A stretch of DNA of 64,000 nucleotides from Temnothorax longispinosus (Eukaryota; Arthropoda; Insecta; Hymenoptera; Formicidae): assembly GCF_030848805.1 (NCBI RefSeq), contig NC_092365.1, forward strand, positions 17,785,049 to 17,849,048. The letters run 5' to 3'. Positions 12,938 to 27,050 of this stretch are shown here, in pieces. Positions within the stretch are counted from its first letter, which is position 1. Every line of letters begins with the position of its first letter. A model generated the notes under the pieces. That model saw only the letters and a program-made list of their open reading frames with translations, searched no databases and was not told the DNA's origin. The position numbers and the translations under genes are program-made.

Positions 12938-15379
12938 TTGTATCGCATCCATCGAGTTCGGCCGCATCGCGGTGCGTTCAGGCGTAACGACGATCCGAGC
13001 GACGAGACGAAATGGAAATTCACGGCTTTCAAATCCCTCGTGCGCATCGACACGATGTCGGAGTGATTTTCCTTCGGGCCCTCTCTCTCGGTCCCTTTCC
13101 CTATAAACTATAATCCCTTAACGCCAGAGCCGCGGATGGAACGTTTCCGTACCGCATCGAAATTTACATCCACGTCGAACGCGTGTTTTCGATTGCGGCA
13201 CTGACTTATATGTACCTTCGCGCCGAAAGATTTTTCCTATATAAATATGAGATGGAAAAAGCGTATATTTCAATACGGCAAGAATATTTCGCTTCTATCA
13301 CTGACTCTTTAAGTTCACGTAAAATTTTTATTCCTTAATATACTTGTAATGTTTATTTTTAAATTTTATCTTTCTCTCTCCTTTCATTTCTACGGTCTCT
13401 TTTTTGGATCCTTTGAAGAATAGCGAACCTGCTGACGAGTTGATCAATTCTGAAGGATAAGCATCTCTCAAGTGGATTTCGTAGATCGATATGAGCGTTC
13501 GTGCGTGCCTCCCGATCGCAATGTCCGTCGAAGAAAAGAAACGCGCCCTCCGTTGAGGGTAGTCTACGTGGCCGGAATGTTAATATCCCTTCTGTAAGCG
13601 AGAACCCTGAATAATTTCGTAAATAGCTGCGATTCGCTCGTCTCCGCCACCCCCCTCGACAGTTTTCCTTCTTTAATTTCTAATCCGGGTCCGGCGTGCC
13701 AACGTGCCAAGTCCCACCACCAAGCGGCGGCAGCCGCTTGTTTTAACTTTGTTTTAACTTTAAATGGACTTTCATGGCCGACGCGGGGTGATATTAGTTG
13801 CCGTTGTAATTTTGTTTCGCCGCGCACGGTTGCCTTTGCGCGTTTCCGCACCGCGCTCGCGTCCCGCTATAGCGATTTATAATAGACTTATATTTAGGTC
13901 AATCGAGCTAATGGCGGCGGTAAATGCAATGCAATTGTAGAACGGAAAATTAACTCTCCGTTCATAATGTCGGTTTGCGGAATCGCGGCGATATTTTATT
14001 ACTCATCCGTTTCTGTTATTATTGAACGTCATTTGTGAGCACTTAGCTACACATCTTCCGTATAAAGAAAAAGAAAAATAATAAATTTACGATAAAGCGT
14101 ACTAAATAGTTTTAGAAATCTAATAGATTAGCCTAGTTCAATAGATTACATAGTCTATAATATAGATCTTGTTTATTATATAAAATATATATTAATATAT
14201 TATGCATTTGACATATAATACAATTGTTACGATAAATAGATTCTGCTGATTCTGATCGGTTGTATCAATCGTTTTTTACTTGTTCTTCATAACCTAAAGA
14301 TTAATTAAACATTATGACATATTATCTACATAAGTCGCAAAACTATAATAGTATCCAAATAAATAGTATTTAATCTAATTAATTAATAATGGTAATATTA
14401 AGTAGTAGCATCTGTTAAGTGCTAGTTAAAAATGTATTCAATTTTCACGTTTTCAGCAGAATGTTGAAATTGGTAAAAATCAGAAATAGTGACTCATGGT
14501 CCGAGAGAGCCCGAAGCTTTTTAATCAAAAAACCGCTATCCTGCTTTAGCATTTTTCACATTGCAAAACCAAACGGAAACTAAAAAAGTTACTCGCCGGC
14601 GTATCGAGGAAACATCTTTTCCGCGCTTTCTCCCTCCTTTTCTCCGCGCCGCGGTAGGTACCAGAATACAGGTATCACTAGACGTCGTTTCAGCGATTGA
14701 GGAGAAACTCGCGTGCAGAGAAGAGTAGCTGCCGCATTGAATGGCTCGCGCCGGCATCGCTTTGACAGAACAGCCAACGGGGAACTTTCTACTAGATATC
14801 CGGAGATATCATGAATTGCATCCGAGCCGGAACCGCCCGACTACCTTCTCTCGTCGTCATCCACGTCGCCCATCGTCGCCGGTGGCAATGGTGGCATAGC
14901 TGTGACGTGAACGTCGTCTCAAATATCTCCGTACGTATTCGTTCGAGGTGGCCCCGAGACGTGACGTTTCAAACTTATGCTTGCAAAGTGATTACACGAG
15001 AGAGTCCGGTCGGTCTCCGGTCACCAACGGCAAGACGGCGACGACGACAACGATGACGACGACGAGGACGAGGACGACGGGTGACGGCGATATATTCGTT
15101 TGTGCCGTTCACGGTGCCTGCATCGCTGGCACTACAGCGACGCGAGGCGACGCCGAGGCGTTAATTCCCGCGCTGCTTCGCTTTCGCGCAACTGAATTTC
15201 ATAGATTGTGTGCCGGGCGGGCCGAGCGATTGCCGAGCGACACACAATAAAGCCGCGCGCGGCAATTACGGCGTTGGAACTTTCACGGTAAAGCGAGCCC
15301 GCTTATTGAGAGGCTAACGTAGTTAGCTTCATTCGCGGACGGCCGTTAAGGTATGATAACGACGTTATTACTTTGTCGC

Positions 15380-15382
<3 letters not shown>

Positions 15383-15434
<52 letters not shown>

Positions 15435-15444
15435 AAGAGAGAGC
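15383..15444. repeat. (GA)n microsatellite
   Basis: About 60 bases of GA dinucleotides broken by two AAAG interruptions, next to a purine-rich stretch to 15,470. Confidence 0.95.
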
Positions 15445-18400
15445 GAGACGGTGAAAGAGGAAGAAAACTATCGCGATTCCTCCGTACGGCACGTCGGGCA
15501 GATTTCTTAATTAATTAACGTAATTAAAGTATTCAATTATTACGAGAGACAATTATCACGTTTCCAGCGAGAGGTAGGGGAGAAAGGGAGAGAGAAGGAG
15601 GGGGGAACGAGCGTGACAAGCTAAAACCCCCGGAGGACTCATAACTTCGCCGTACGCGCCCGTATCCAAAGCCCGCTCGGAGATTCCACCGCGAGGATAG
15701 AGCCCTTTTATCTACGAGAGTTATGAGCGCCGATAATTTTACGGCCCCGTTGTAAAACAACGCGTAAATACGCGGCACCCGCCGGTAGCGATGAAAAAGA
15801 AATGACAACGGGGGGAGAAAAAGATGAAAAAAAAAAAACGAGAAGAGGAAGAAGCGCGTCCCCATTCGCGTGGAGACGCGTCGTTCGATCGAACACATTA
15901 ATATATCGATTCGAGCGTGATTTCGACGGACGGGGAGGAAAGAGACGAGCCCCACCGATCCAATTTTCTTATTCTCCCGGATGCGGGGAACCCGAACGAA
16001 ACACAGGTCACGAAATACAGGCCCAAAATCCCTCGGTAGACCGACAGCTAGGGTTGAGTGATATCCGCATATTCAAATCAGACCAGTGATTTCCAATTCG
16101 AGAGAATGTCGCCCGACCAGCCTTTTTCCATCTAGCATTCGGAAGCATTCGAAAGCTTTCCCCGTTATCTCGTCATGCTATAATCGTAAATTCCTTCATC
16201 CATAATCGGGCGGGGAAACTAACGAAACGCATTAGATAATCCAATTTGCATGCTTTTAAGCATGGTTTAATTTACCTATCGGGAGAAGTAAATAACTTAT
16301 CTAAACATACCAATTTCTACGGAATCGATAATCTCAATAACTTAATCTGATTCGGATCGCGCATTCGAACCGCTCCCCTTCAATCCGAACAAGATTCGTG
16401 GGGTTGGATGGGAAATCTATCGCAAGACGAATAGTTTGGGCGAGACCGGGGTTTGCTGGAACTCGGGTCTAGAAGGGTTCCGCTCGCTCCCTCGTTCGCG
16501 GGAACGCTGTGCGTCGACGGGTGGGAAATACGCGGACATGACCCCGGGGCGAAGTCGCCGCATATTAATCCCGTACAAACGGTACTCGCGGCTGCGAGTA
16601 TTTTTCTCCTTCTCTCCCCGCTTGTCTCTCCCTTGTCGCCGCCGAACCGCGAAACGCGCGGGCGCGCGTTATTTTTTTTTTTTATTTTAAAAATGAATGC
16701 GGAGGAGAGGGTTACTCCGGGCGACGAAGCTCCGGGCGGGGGAGACACTCTCTTGATTAAAACCATCGATCTCTCACCGGGATTACGGATGCATTTAGAA
16801 ATCAACACACGCGGTAGCGCGCGCGCACGCTCGAACGCATCTTCCCCGGGCTTGGAACGCGCGTTTCCCGATGATCATCTCACCCGTCTCCTCCCCCTCA
16901 CCCGATACTTGACGCACGTGCATTTGCATTATTCGCCGTCCGCGAAAATCCCCGACTTTTTAACAGCCGAAGGAAGTGAGTTCGGCGCCTTGAAACAAAG
17001 TTCTTTTGAAGTTCTGTTATTCCTTACATTTGCCACTTTGTATCATTATTTATTCAGGGGCTTACTTGCTTTCCAATTTTCGTTCAGTTATTGTAAAATG
17101 AGAAAAAAACTATCACTTTATTTTTCATAAAAAGCTGACGATAACCGGTTGTTAAAAACTTGTTGCGAAAAAGAAAGAGAAAGTTCCGAACTTTTCGTGC
17201 TAGAAAAATTAATAATGAAATACTGTATAAGAACCCTCGCGTATGAAATTTTCGCAATTGCTTTATAATGTCGTTACGATTTTTTGTTTTAGGAAAACAA
17301 GCAGATATTAATAATATTATCACAGAGTAATAAAGTGGTATTTCAAAAATTAAATTTAACAATCCTGTGCCAACTATGTAGATATTTCACAAAATGAAAT
17401 ATATATGATGGAGAGAATATGTAAATAAAATAATATCAATATTAATATATAGCTTTCTATCAATATTCACACAACTTTTAATGGGTTAAAACCTATATTT
17501 GTGTCTCGATGTAAATCGAACGGTAACCATCAGTAATTATAGATATTCCAAAGGAAATTTGATTTTGCCATTTCTATATTTACGTATACAAAAATCTGTC
17601 TGTAGTTCGTTTATCAACAAACCGACATAATTAAATTAACGACAGAAATATCCAATTTTGCGACAGTTAATATCCCTCTTAGGGGGTGTCCAAAAAGATT
17701 GGATTCGCGAATATAAAGTTATGAATATATTCAATTAGCTAAATTGTTAAAAAATAAATTTTTGTCATCTACTCGCGTTGGCAAAGTACAATTTGTCAAA
17801 ATTCTTTGTTTTTCGTGTGATCGCAATAAAAAAAAAAAAATTTAATTATCTTGATTGAACGTGACAAAAACATATTTTGATGCTTTTTGCAAAAGAAAAA
17901 TTATTCGCCGTCGAAAATACAATGTATGCATCATTATTTGATGATGCGGAGAACACGCAGTGTGGCGTCGAGTCGATTAATATTCCGTTCGGATCTCTCC
18001 ACCCCTGTGTTCTCTTAAAACCACAAAATCCTCGTCTCTGCTGTTACTAAGGTAACCGTATACCGTTGCGAAATCACTCGTAAAACCGTCATGGGAGGGT
18101 GCGAAAATGTCCCGGTCGCTTTACGGTCTCCCAGAAATCGCCTTGCGGCACGGTGAGCTCTCACCCGGTCGAATTGTCTTTTTATCGCGGCGGCTTATTC
18201 GCGCCGCTAAATTTCGGAGCGGCACCCGGTACATTTAACGTCGTTCGTCGCGCACCACCGATGCACATCGATGCACATGTCGTCGCCGCGGCACACGATA
18301 CGGGTACCGACGTATCGACTTGCATTACACGCACATATACTCGCGGCATACATACTCGCCCGCATAAATGCACACGTTCGCGTAACGTACATCAGTTTGG

Positions 18401-19109
18401 ATGCTAGTACATGATCGAGCGCACATCATTCGTACGTTATTCACACGCGCACATATAATGTCATTCGAAAATTCTACGATAAAGCGCAAACACGCATTAA
18501 GTGTAGAAAAGAAAATTATCTATCTTAAGGCGCGATTCAGGCTAATTGTAAGTAAACGAATGCGAATGGACAATTCGCTTCAATGGATGCGAACAACGTT
18601 GAGTGTTACCGGCGGTGTTTACAATCATTGAAGCAAGTTATTGTTCATTACCGTTTGTTCGCGCTCGTTCGCCTGATCTGTTCGGTTATTATCCTTCTTA
18701 TGTAAATTTCTATCAATGCAGATTAACTTTAATTTAGATTTAACTTGATTTCTGTCTTTTGCTAGTCCTAAAAATTAGATTAAGATGAGAAATTATGTTA
18801 AACCAAGATTAAAGTTTATCTACACTGGTAGAAACAGACATTTATTAAAGGAAGAAAATTGCCTCTAAAAGTGTCTTCTAGTATTGTCAATAATCAAGAG
18901 TGCAATTGGAGTCATATGGAGAAGCGTAAGTTCAGTGTAAACGTGGCGGATTAACTTTTATCTTAAGATTTCCGAGCTGGAGAGATAGAACTGTGGCTGT
19001 GAACGTCTGTACGTGTACGCGACGTGTGCGGTAGCGAAGATAAGCTGGCGAAAATACGCGAAGTCACGTATTTTATGAAATATATACTACAAACGTACAC
19101 GCCTACGTA

Positions 19110-19121
19110 TATGTATGTATG

Positions 19122-19168
<47 letters not shown>
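19110..19168. repeat. (GTAT)n/(TA)n microsatellite
   Basis: A short TATG tetranucleotide run passes into a long pure TA run. It makes spurious Tyr-Ile open frames on both strands. Confidence 0.95.
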
Positions 19169-19173
<5 letters not shown>

Positions 19174-19566
19174 CATATCCATATATCCTGGAAATGCGCG
19201 GCTGTATGCGTGTGTAGAATTTTGGCGGCATTAGTAGGTTGCGCGAAAAGGTAAACGCATTTTCCGGATGAGCTCGCGCGGGGAACGGCGCGTGCACAAT
19301 CCTTCCTTTCCTCCGCACGAGGATTCTGCGACAGATCAGACTTACGTGCCTGTGTATGTGTGTGTGTATATATGTACACACAAGAGTTAGTGTACAATTT
19401 AAACATGCGCCGAGGATGCAGAGCGTGGAAACTGTTTGCGGATAAAAATTAAAAGTAGTATCTCTTGTTACAAAGAAGCAAGAATGTTACAAATTAACTA
19501 AATAACTTTTCTTTCTAGAGGAGAAAAAAGTGTTAATCTCGTATTATAACTCTATAGTATAACTCT

Positions 19567-19640
19567 AAATAACTTTTCTCTCTGGAAAACGTTGTAGAGA
19601 ATATAGTTTCTAAAATATTTTCCAGAAAGAGAAATTATTT
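19567..19640. repeat. Imperfect inverted repeat (hairpin), 23-nt arms
   Basis: The left arm (19567-19589, AAATAACTTTTCTCTCTGG and so on) is matched by the reverse complement of 19618-19640 with about three mismatches. A similar direct copy of the left arm lies just upstream near 19,498-19,520. It may be a small non-autonomous element or a fold-back. Confidence 0.6.
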
Positions 19641-22542
19641 ACAAGATAGTATCCTAATTGATTTATAAAAGATATCCGCTCTCACTACTCTTAAAGATAA
19701 ACTGTCGATACCTCTAATATCGAAGTGCATATTATCGAGGTGTCGGCGTATCATCAGAAAATCATCGATGCGCTTTCACAGTATCGGCGATCATACCATA
19801 TCGCGAGCTGGCTGGAAAGTCAACGGCGAGCGGACGTGATGAAATCCGATATTAAACGCAGTAGATAAATCACTCCCAGATTTATGCAGAGGGCACGGGA
19901 AAATATTTTCGGACTGTGCTGTATGAGCGGGCACTTCCGCACGCGCGTTTTATTTTCCAAACGTGATCGAGCAGACGTTGTTATTGAGTTCGGTGGACGT
20001 ACTCTCGCAACGAGAGGCGCGATACCGCCTGCGTTTCCATGCACACATGTAATATCGAAATTAATTTGATGCGAGTGTGCGAATGTTTTCTTCGCACACT
20101 CCGCGCTGCAGATATCAAACGTGATAACACGCGTTTCAGCATGTTCGATAATACTTTAGTAATCTTTGCGGAATCGCGTGGTAAAGCGAGAAGGACGCGT
20201 AAAGATGAGATATTAACGAGCCGTGGGAGAAGCAAAACAAAAGGAAAGTTGGGGGCACCGCCAAAAGACAATTCTTCCTCACTGTTTTCAATTTTCATTA
20301 GGAATATAATACGTTTCGGACTTAATTAGCGTTTATAAAGTAGGTTAAAGCATTTTACTGCTGCAAGCTTTTTGCTGTTACGGATCGCAAAAGTCCGTCG
20401 GGATATTATGCTCCTTAAACAAAGTTACAAAAGAAGACATCTAGCTGCCATCGTTTTACATCGTGCGCAGCTTTATAATGAAGTTTGCAAGCAACCTCCG
20501 ATCTTTTCAGCTATACATGCTGCTTTATCACTATTTGAACATTTCTGAAGACTATTATTTTCTATAAGTTTTCTCCAGTAGCAGTAGTAACTCGATATAA
20601 TACGGATCCGGGTATAATACTGTTCTCGATATATTACAGTCGATAATAGTATTAGATACGTAATCGCAGCTATGTATACATATATACACACACACTTACA
20701 CTCACTTTACTCAATGGTAGAACTGTGTATTACCTTCAATATACTTAAATATCGTGATCTCGTGTAATAAACTATAAAATAAATTCCAAAAAGTGTCTCA
20801 ATTGTCCATTTTCTGTTATTTATCTCTTCTATACCTTCTCTCTAAAATAATTTCATTCTTACTCTTCTCACAAATTTTAATCATTTCCTTTCTCTGTACG
20901 TTATTGTATTATTTTATTAATTACTTTATTAATCTTTTCTACCCTATTCCATCCCTTTAATATAATTAACGAAAGAGGAAAAGCAACATTATTTATAGGA
21001 TTTTCAAATATTTGAACGCTTCGAATATAATGTCCAATTTTATTTCCATTATTGTCCTTGTTATTATTATTATTATTGTAATTGTTATTATTACAATCAT
21101 TTGATATATTTCATCGTTTTACTAATGTGCATGCACAAAAGGACTTTGAGTAATATAGCTTTCAACTTGGTGGTAATTGCTTCCGATATATTGCGGGTAG
21201 TAAAATCAAAATATAGTTTAATTTAGCTGTAATCAAAATCGGTTACATTGCGTAACGCGTTTGCAGCTTCGGCGATCGCATTCGCATGTCGCGTGTCATT
21301 TTATTAATTGTAAAATCATTTAATTGGGTGGTTTACAGACACAATGAATTCTGAACCGGAGCTTCCAGTTGGTTTGATTTTTTCCTCTTCAATAGCGGAA
21401 ACGAATACCGAATATTTTTAATAAAACGTACAGAATGTTCGCAGCGTGCGTTAAAACTATTGACGGTCAGCGAGATAACTGCGATAATACCTATAACTGT
21501 ATTTGTTAATTATATTAATGCGTGCTAATAAAAATTTATTTGTTGACCATAGTAATTAAATCAGTGTAAAAACAAAAGAGAGCGTTTAGTTTAAAAGAAT
21601 ATAAAACAAATGTACATTCTATTCCATGCAAATAATTCTTTGTTTTCATTATTGTTTGGAAAAAAGTAGTGCAGTTATATCATCTGTCATCTATAATCAC
21701 TTTAACTGAACGCTGCTTGAAAGCAAACTAATTAGACTCTAAATTGATACGCTTAGTATAAGAGTAACATGGATATGTGCATGTGGCGTGTAAGACATGC
21801 TGTTAATAATTTTTTTTATAAAAAACATGACGATATTAATTAGAATCACGCTTGAAAAGGACCAAAATACACGGTCGAAACATAGCGTGTTATAAATAAA
21901 GTTGGCCAGTTAGGTCGAATAAACGATACCTACACTGATTTTTTCATTATTCACTGGCGGCTTAAATTCTCATTGTGATATTAATTAGTTTCGTAGATTC
22001 CGCATTAGCAATATCATATAACAGGTCAGTATACCCGCGCTTAGCGCTTACACTATTTCGTTAACTATATTGGACTTCAACAAAAGTTCGTCTGCGAGGC
22101 ATGAGGGCTCGATGTCGCACTGTCGTCTCTGTGCTGGAAACGGACAATCAACTTTACTAATACGTACACGTCTGAATATGTGTGTCACGTGCGATCCTAG
22201 ATCATGGATCAAAATGAAAAAAGACGCGGTGCATTTGTGGAAAATTCCCTTGTCTGGCTCGAGATTCTTGAACAATGCGTTTGTAAATGCGTATTGTTTA
22301 TCATCGTTACCGCAACAAATACCTGGGGCTAATTTATATTAATTATGTATTATATTGTAATAAATGTTATATTATATCCATAAATATAAGTGTTGTTTTA
22401 TACGACATATCATATTTTTTACATTATTGTTCATTTTGCAATAGTAAATGCCTTTTTCCGATAATGTATTTATGTAACACGCCCCACAATTTCTTTACTC
22501 ATAGAGAACGAAATGCTTTGCCTCCGAGAAATAAGCATATGC

Positions 22543-22702
22543 TCCAATATCTTCATTCGTATTTCTCGAAGCATTCCCTTCGATGAATAAAGGCACAGGC
22601 ACTTGCTTGCAGTTTATTCATACGATCCAATATCTTCATTCTTCGAAGCATTTTCTCGATAAATAAAAGAAAAGCAAGAACTTCGCTTCTCTTTATTCGC
22701 GT
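22543..22702 (+). repeat. Diverged tandem duplication, unit about 80 bp
   Basis: Two adjacent units (22543-22625 and 22626-22702) both begin TCCAATATCTTCATTC. They share a TTCGAAGCATT block, a CGAT-AATAAA block and a TTTATTC end, with small indels between. The second unit also contains a short fold-back (AATAAAAGAAAAGC paired with GCTTCTCTTTATT). Confidence 0.65.
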
Positions 22703-24542
22703 TATCCATTAACGTATTGGCAATTTGCAAAACATCCGCGCGAAGGCAGATAATTACATGCCGTGTTTTTGTAGTTGAAAAGCAAAAGAGAATAAACGGG
22801 AATTTATTAATCTTAACATATTTATATCGTTCCAATCAATAATCGTGCAAAATACAAAACAAGTTGTACAAATTGCAACAAGTTGGAACAAGGCAAATTT
22901 AACCAAAAGCTCTTAAGTAAAACAATAAAAAATTCTTCAAAACCTATACTTTAATAAAGGAAGGACTTTTATATTACTTCAACAATTTCGCTCTAAATAA
23001 AAAATATCGATCGAATTTATCCATGTCTTATTAATTTACATCGAAAGTATGCGTTCATAATTCTGAATGGCAGGCTTCTAGTTGAAAAATTTCTCTTTAG
23101 ACTTAAATCCACACGCTTGTCAAATACAAAGGAGTGAATCGTCGTTGCATAACGACGCAGCCCGCATCGTTCGTGCTTCCGGGTCTCGCGCGGGGCTTCC
23201 GAAGTAACGAGCCATTACTCTCGGTCAAATTGAGGCTGAGGTTGCAGTATGTTTTTTCGATAATTACCAGCGCCATGTAGCGCTGGTCCCGTCCTGCCCC
23301 CGTCTTCCGCGAACGAAAACGCGTCCACCGCTAATATTAAATCAGTCGGCGAAAAAGTTGGCCGTTACTCCTGATATCGAGCGTCCAATTATTGCCGACG
23401 TTAAATCAGTTCGAAGCATTGTTCCCGCCCGCGGAAAGGGCCCCTATTAAAAGTTAATGCATTTGTCACACTACCCGCGCCACTACACAGACGTACATGT
23501 ACAGATGCATTCGTGCGCACGGCGCTCCGCTGGTTGTTAGGTTTTTAATGGATTTATGATTGAGGAGCGCGACCTAAAAAATTCTCAACCTCCACCGAAC
23601 GAGGGAAACGAGCATCGCAAATGAATACGGTTAATCTCGTTGCGTCCCTTCATCACGAAACAACCACCGCGTAGGGAGAAGACGCGAAAAAGAGAGAAAG
23701 GGAGAAAGAGAAAAAGAGAGAGAAAGGGATAGAAAGAGGGAGAGACGCTGGGCTGCACTTCATCAGCTCGCCTTTCTTTTAATAAGCACATCGAGCTTTG
23801 CGGTGAACTCGCTCTCTTCCTCCTTCTCCCTCTCTTTCTTATTTCTTATTTTCCTTTTTTTTCCCCCCACGTCAAAACGTGCTTCTAACCTTTCTACATT
23901 TATCACCGCCCACTGCAGCTTAAGCGGCAATTTTGTAGCGCGCTATGCATGTGCTTGCTTCAGCCGCCCCCGGGCAATCCCCTTAATGTGTACTTTTTCT
24001 CACTGTCATAATTGAGGAGCCGCCCGAGAAGGAGGCCGCGGCACTATCCCCGGGAATGTTCTTCTCTCATAAATTCCGGCCTTACGCCTCGCAAGTGTGC
24101 GCCTTTGTACCTCGGCGCGCCTCGTGTTACGAGATATTAGAAAAAATTTTCGCGATTTTTCATGCGCCCTCGACGTCTTGTACTACACCTACGAGAAGTA
24201 CCCTCGGGCTTCTGACTAATCCGTATGCATAATTTCATCATCGAGAAGGGTCTATTTCAATTAGCTTATTGTTAGTTTCCACATCACGGACGGCAGTGTT
24301 GGTAATTGAAATGTGTTTAAAAGGGTTCTTAAAAGTTGAGTATTAGATTGTTAATAAATTTAATATATGAAATATTAACATCTAAATATATTGAAAATGT
24401 AAAATAATTAATAGTATTAAATAATGTATTTAACATTAAGATGTTAAGTATTATTTTACGAATTAAACTTAGTTCTATTTTATAATGTAACAAAATCTTC
24501 GTGATCGAGTAAAAATATCGTTTATGTCAATTATATTATTAA

Positions 24543-24753
24543 CCCTAGTTCGCTACACTCCGGTTCAGCGGACCGTCGGACGTTTTTCGGTTTTCTAATT
24601 TTCACATAATAATATAATTTTCTAGTTTCCTTATAATAAAGTTCAATCAGTTTAAATTCAAATTATTTTCTTGACTTGATATTATCATAAACATCTTACT
24701 CAGGAGTATGGTAAATTAAGTTCTCGAAAATAAGTGTGGGCGGTTAGCTAGGG
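24543..24753. mobile_element. TTAA-flanked short element, piggyBac-type ends (MITE)
   Basis: A 211-bp stretch is flanked on both sides by TTAA (24539-24542 and 24754-24757). It begins CCCTAG and ends CTAGGG. TTAA target duplications with ends starting CCC are the signature of piggyBac-family elements. Only about the first seven bases of the terminal repeats match exactly. The interior is AT-rich and non-coding, so any activity would need a transposase supplied elsewhere. Confidence 0.55.
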
Positions 24754-26039
24754 TTAATACAAAAATTGATAAAGAAGGCAAAATATAATTAATTATTTAA
24801 AATGTTATTAATTATTCGTGATATTTATTAAATTCTTTCTTCGGACTTTTACAGTTCCTGTCCAGTTTGAATTGAAAAAAAAAAAAAGAACTAATTTGCA
24901 AGATACATAATTTAAGATATAAATAAGATTTACAGGAAAAAAATAATTATTTTACCGCTACGATCAATTAACTTTGCGTGAGATTGTCCAGAAAATACAC
25001 TCGTACCTATATTGAAAAAATGTGCAAGTCGGATATCTCAAGAATATAACGTTTATTCTCTTTTCTACATAATTTCGATTGAAACAATCTCTCAACGAGC
25101 GGTGGCTGTCATGAATTAAAAGTAAGTATCTCGTGATATCTTGGCAGCTTCTTAAAGCAACTTTTAATAAGCTGAGCGAGTAGCTAATTATATTATCTTT
25201 ACCTTTAGCCTGGCTCCTATTTGGCATATCTTCATAGCGTTTAATTCCCGCTAAACAAATTTCCGATTCGACGGACTTGCAGTAAAATTTTCATTACGAT
25301 GAAAGATAGAACAAAAGTTCGCGATATGCAAGCTACTTTGCCTCCGAGATGGCATATCTTAAAGCTTATTACAGATATAACATTACGCGATTATGTCATC
25401 CTTTTAAAGGGGCAGTTTTTTCCACGATACGATTCAACCTTTTCTATATTTTTAAAGCTCTTAAGAGACACATTTTAGAATTTTTAATAAAAAATACTAT
25501 ATGTATAAATTCCAATTATCAGATTAATATCTATATTTTACACAATATCTAAATTTAAATTACTTTTTTATTACTATTACACATGATTAACCGTGATTAT
25601 TGAAATAACAAACAAATTTCTCTCGGTTTTCCGTCCTAGACATATCTTAATTGTTTTTCTTTAATTACAGAATGTATAAAAAATGAATTTCAGTTTTCGC
25701 TATGTTGCTTCGTCTAGATTATACGTAAGTCGGTTTAATTCTTGTTCTTTTTATTATCCTTAAATTGTGTCTTGCTTCCACTCTTTCTCAAATGCTTATT
25801 GCGCCATTACTGTGGAAACCGTGTACAGGTGTAAATGATGAGAATGTCTGCAGTGTATTGAGCTCCGTGGGTTCGCTAAATCCAAATTGATACTCTGTGC
25901 AGATCAGTCATTCCCGCGGAAATTCCAGATACATCAATCGCGATAAAGGCGTCATGTTATCTCTCGAGATTAAATCTGAATACTAACGACGTCTCATTCG
26001 TCAACAATTAGCAAAAAAGCGAACATGCACGAACGAATC

Positions 26040-26611
26040 CGCACAATCGCCGGGGATCCGGTTCGGTTCGATCCCTTCGGCGCATCGTCGGCATCGTCGG
26101 CGTCGTCGGCGTCGTCGTCGTTCTCGTCAACGTCGTGCTTTTTCCTCATTCCCTCGTCTTTGACATAGCGATCGGCACTTCAGTCCCGGGCACTCTTTTT
26201 CCCGCTCGTCAGCCGGTCGAGCACCAAAAAGGAGGACGTTTTGACCGAGGCGCTTTATCGAGGAGCGAGCTGCCCGATCGACAATATCTCGACAATTCAC
26301 CCTCGAGCGGAACGCTGCCGATTCCGTCCGTTCTCTCCTCCTCACCATCACGTCCCGCCTCCGCCGCTGCAACCTCGTTCCCTCGTCCTTTCGCACTTCT
26401 CGTCCTTTCGCACTTCTCTTTCTTTCTCCCGTCTCTCATATTTTCCTCATTTTATTTCTCCCCGGAAGGAGAGCCGGTAGCCTGTGGCTGCCGTACATTC
26501 GCGCCTCCCACTTTTCCGGCGCGGCGGTCCGCATGTATCAAAGGTACATAATAAATTGAATATTATATCCAACGGCGCGAACGATAGGACGAGAGAGAAA
26601 GAGAGATAAGG

Positions 26612-26642
<31 letters not shown>

Positions 26643-27050
26643 GGGGAGAGGCAGGGAGAAGGGGGAAAGGGAAAGGATAGAGAGCTAGGAGAATCAGTGG
26701 GAAAGAAGAAAAGCGATACCGTATAGTCCTGCGGGCCTGCGCCATGCGAGTCGAGCGCGTCCCGTCACGACGAGCGTCCCGACGCCGCTCTCTCGACTCG
26801 CTCGACGGCGCGACCAGCTCGACGCAGTCAGTACACGCGTCCCGACGCCCGGGAATGCGTCCGTCGACGGAGGTGTAGTTTTGCCGCGCGCGCGGCGCTC
26901 ACGTTCGTGCGGGTGAAACTCCGCTGAAAAACGTGCAAAATTCGCGGGTCCACTTGAGAAGGGAAGGAGAGAAAAAGTGCGCGAACGAAAGAGCGAAAAA
27001 AAAGGGATTTACGCGCGTATATGGCGCGCCGTGTCACACTCTTGCCAGTA
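26040..27050. promoter_or_regulatory. CpG-rich island, candidate promoter or 5' UTR region of the Ig-domain gene
   Basis: A CpG-rich block contains a TCGG/TCGTCG run (26083-26128), a perfect 17-bp tandem pair (26384-26417), a GA tract (26619-26642) and an initiator-like TCAGTAC at 26828-26834 within GC-rich sequence. It lies about 6.8 kb before the first coding exon at 33,639 on the same strand. That exon has a splice acceptor directly before its ATG, so a non-coding first exon upstream is expected. No unique splice donor can be picked here. The link to the gene is inference only. Confidence 0.22.
26384..26417 (+). repeat. Perfect tandem duplication of a 17-bp unit
   Basis: CGTCCTTTCGCACTTCT occurs twice head to tail, at 26384-26400 and 26401-26417. 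Confidence 0.9.

Noticed and set aside
16453..17130. Longest open frame in the window, 225 codons on the plus strand
   Set aside because: It crosses a CpG-rich island, a poly-T run and then AT-rich DNA with changing composition. It has no recognisable domain, and competing open frames cover the same stretch.
17683..17700. GGGGTGTCCAAAAAGATT, similar to a mariner/Tc1 terminal repeat
   Set aside because: Only one end was found. No TA-flanked partner end and no transposase frame follow.
22070..22342. Frame with CRLCAGN and a later CVTC, considered as a ZAD zinc-binding domain
   Set aside because: The spacing and the residues between the Cys pairs do not fit the ZAD fold, and no zinc-finger exon follows.
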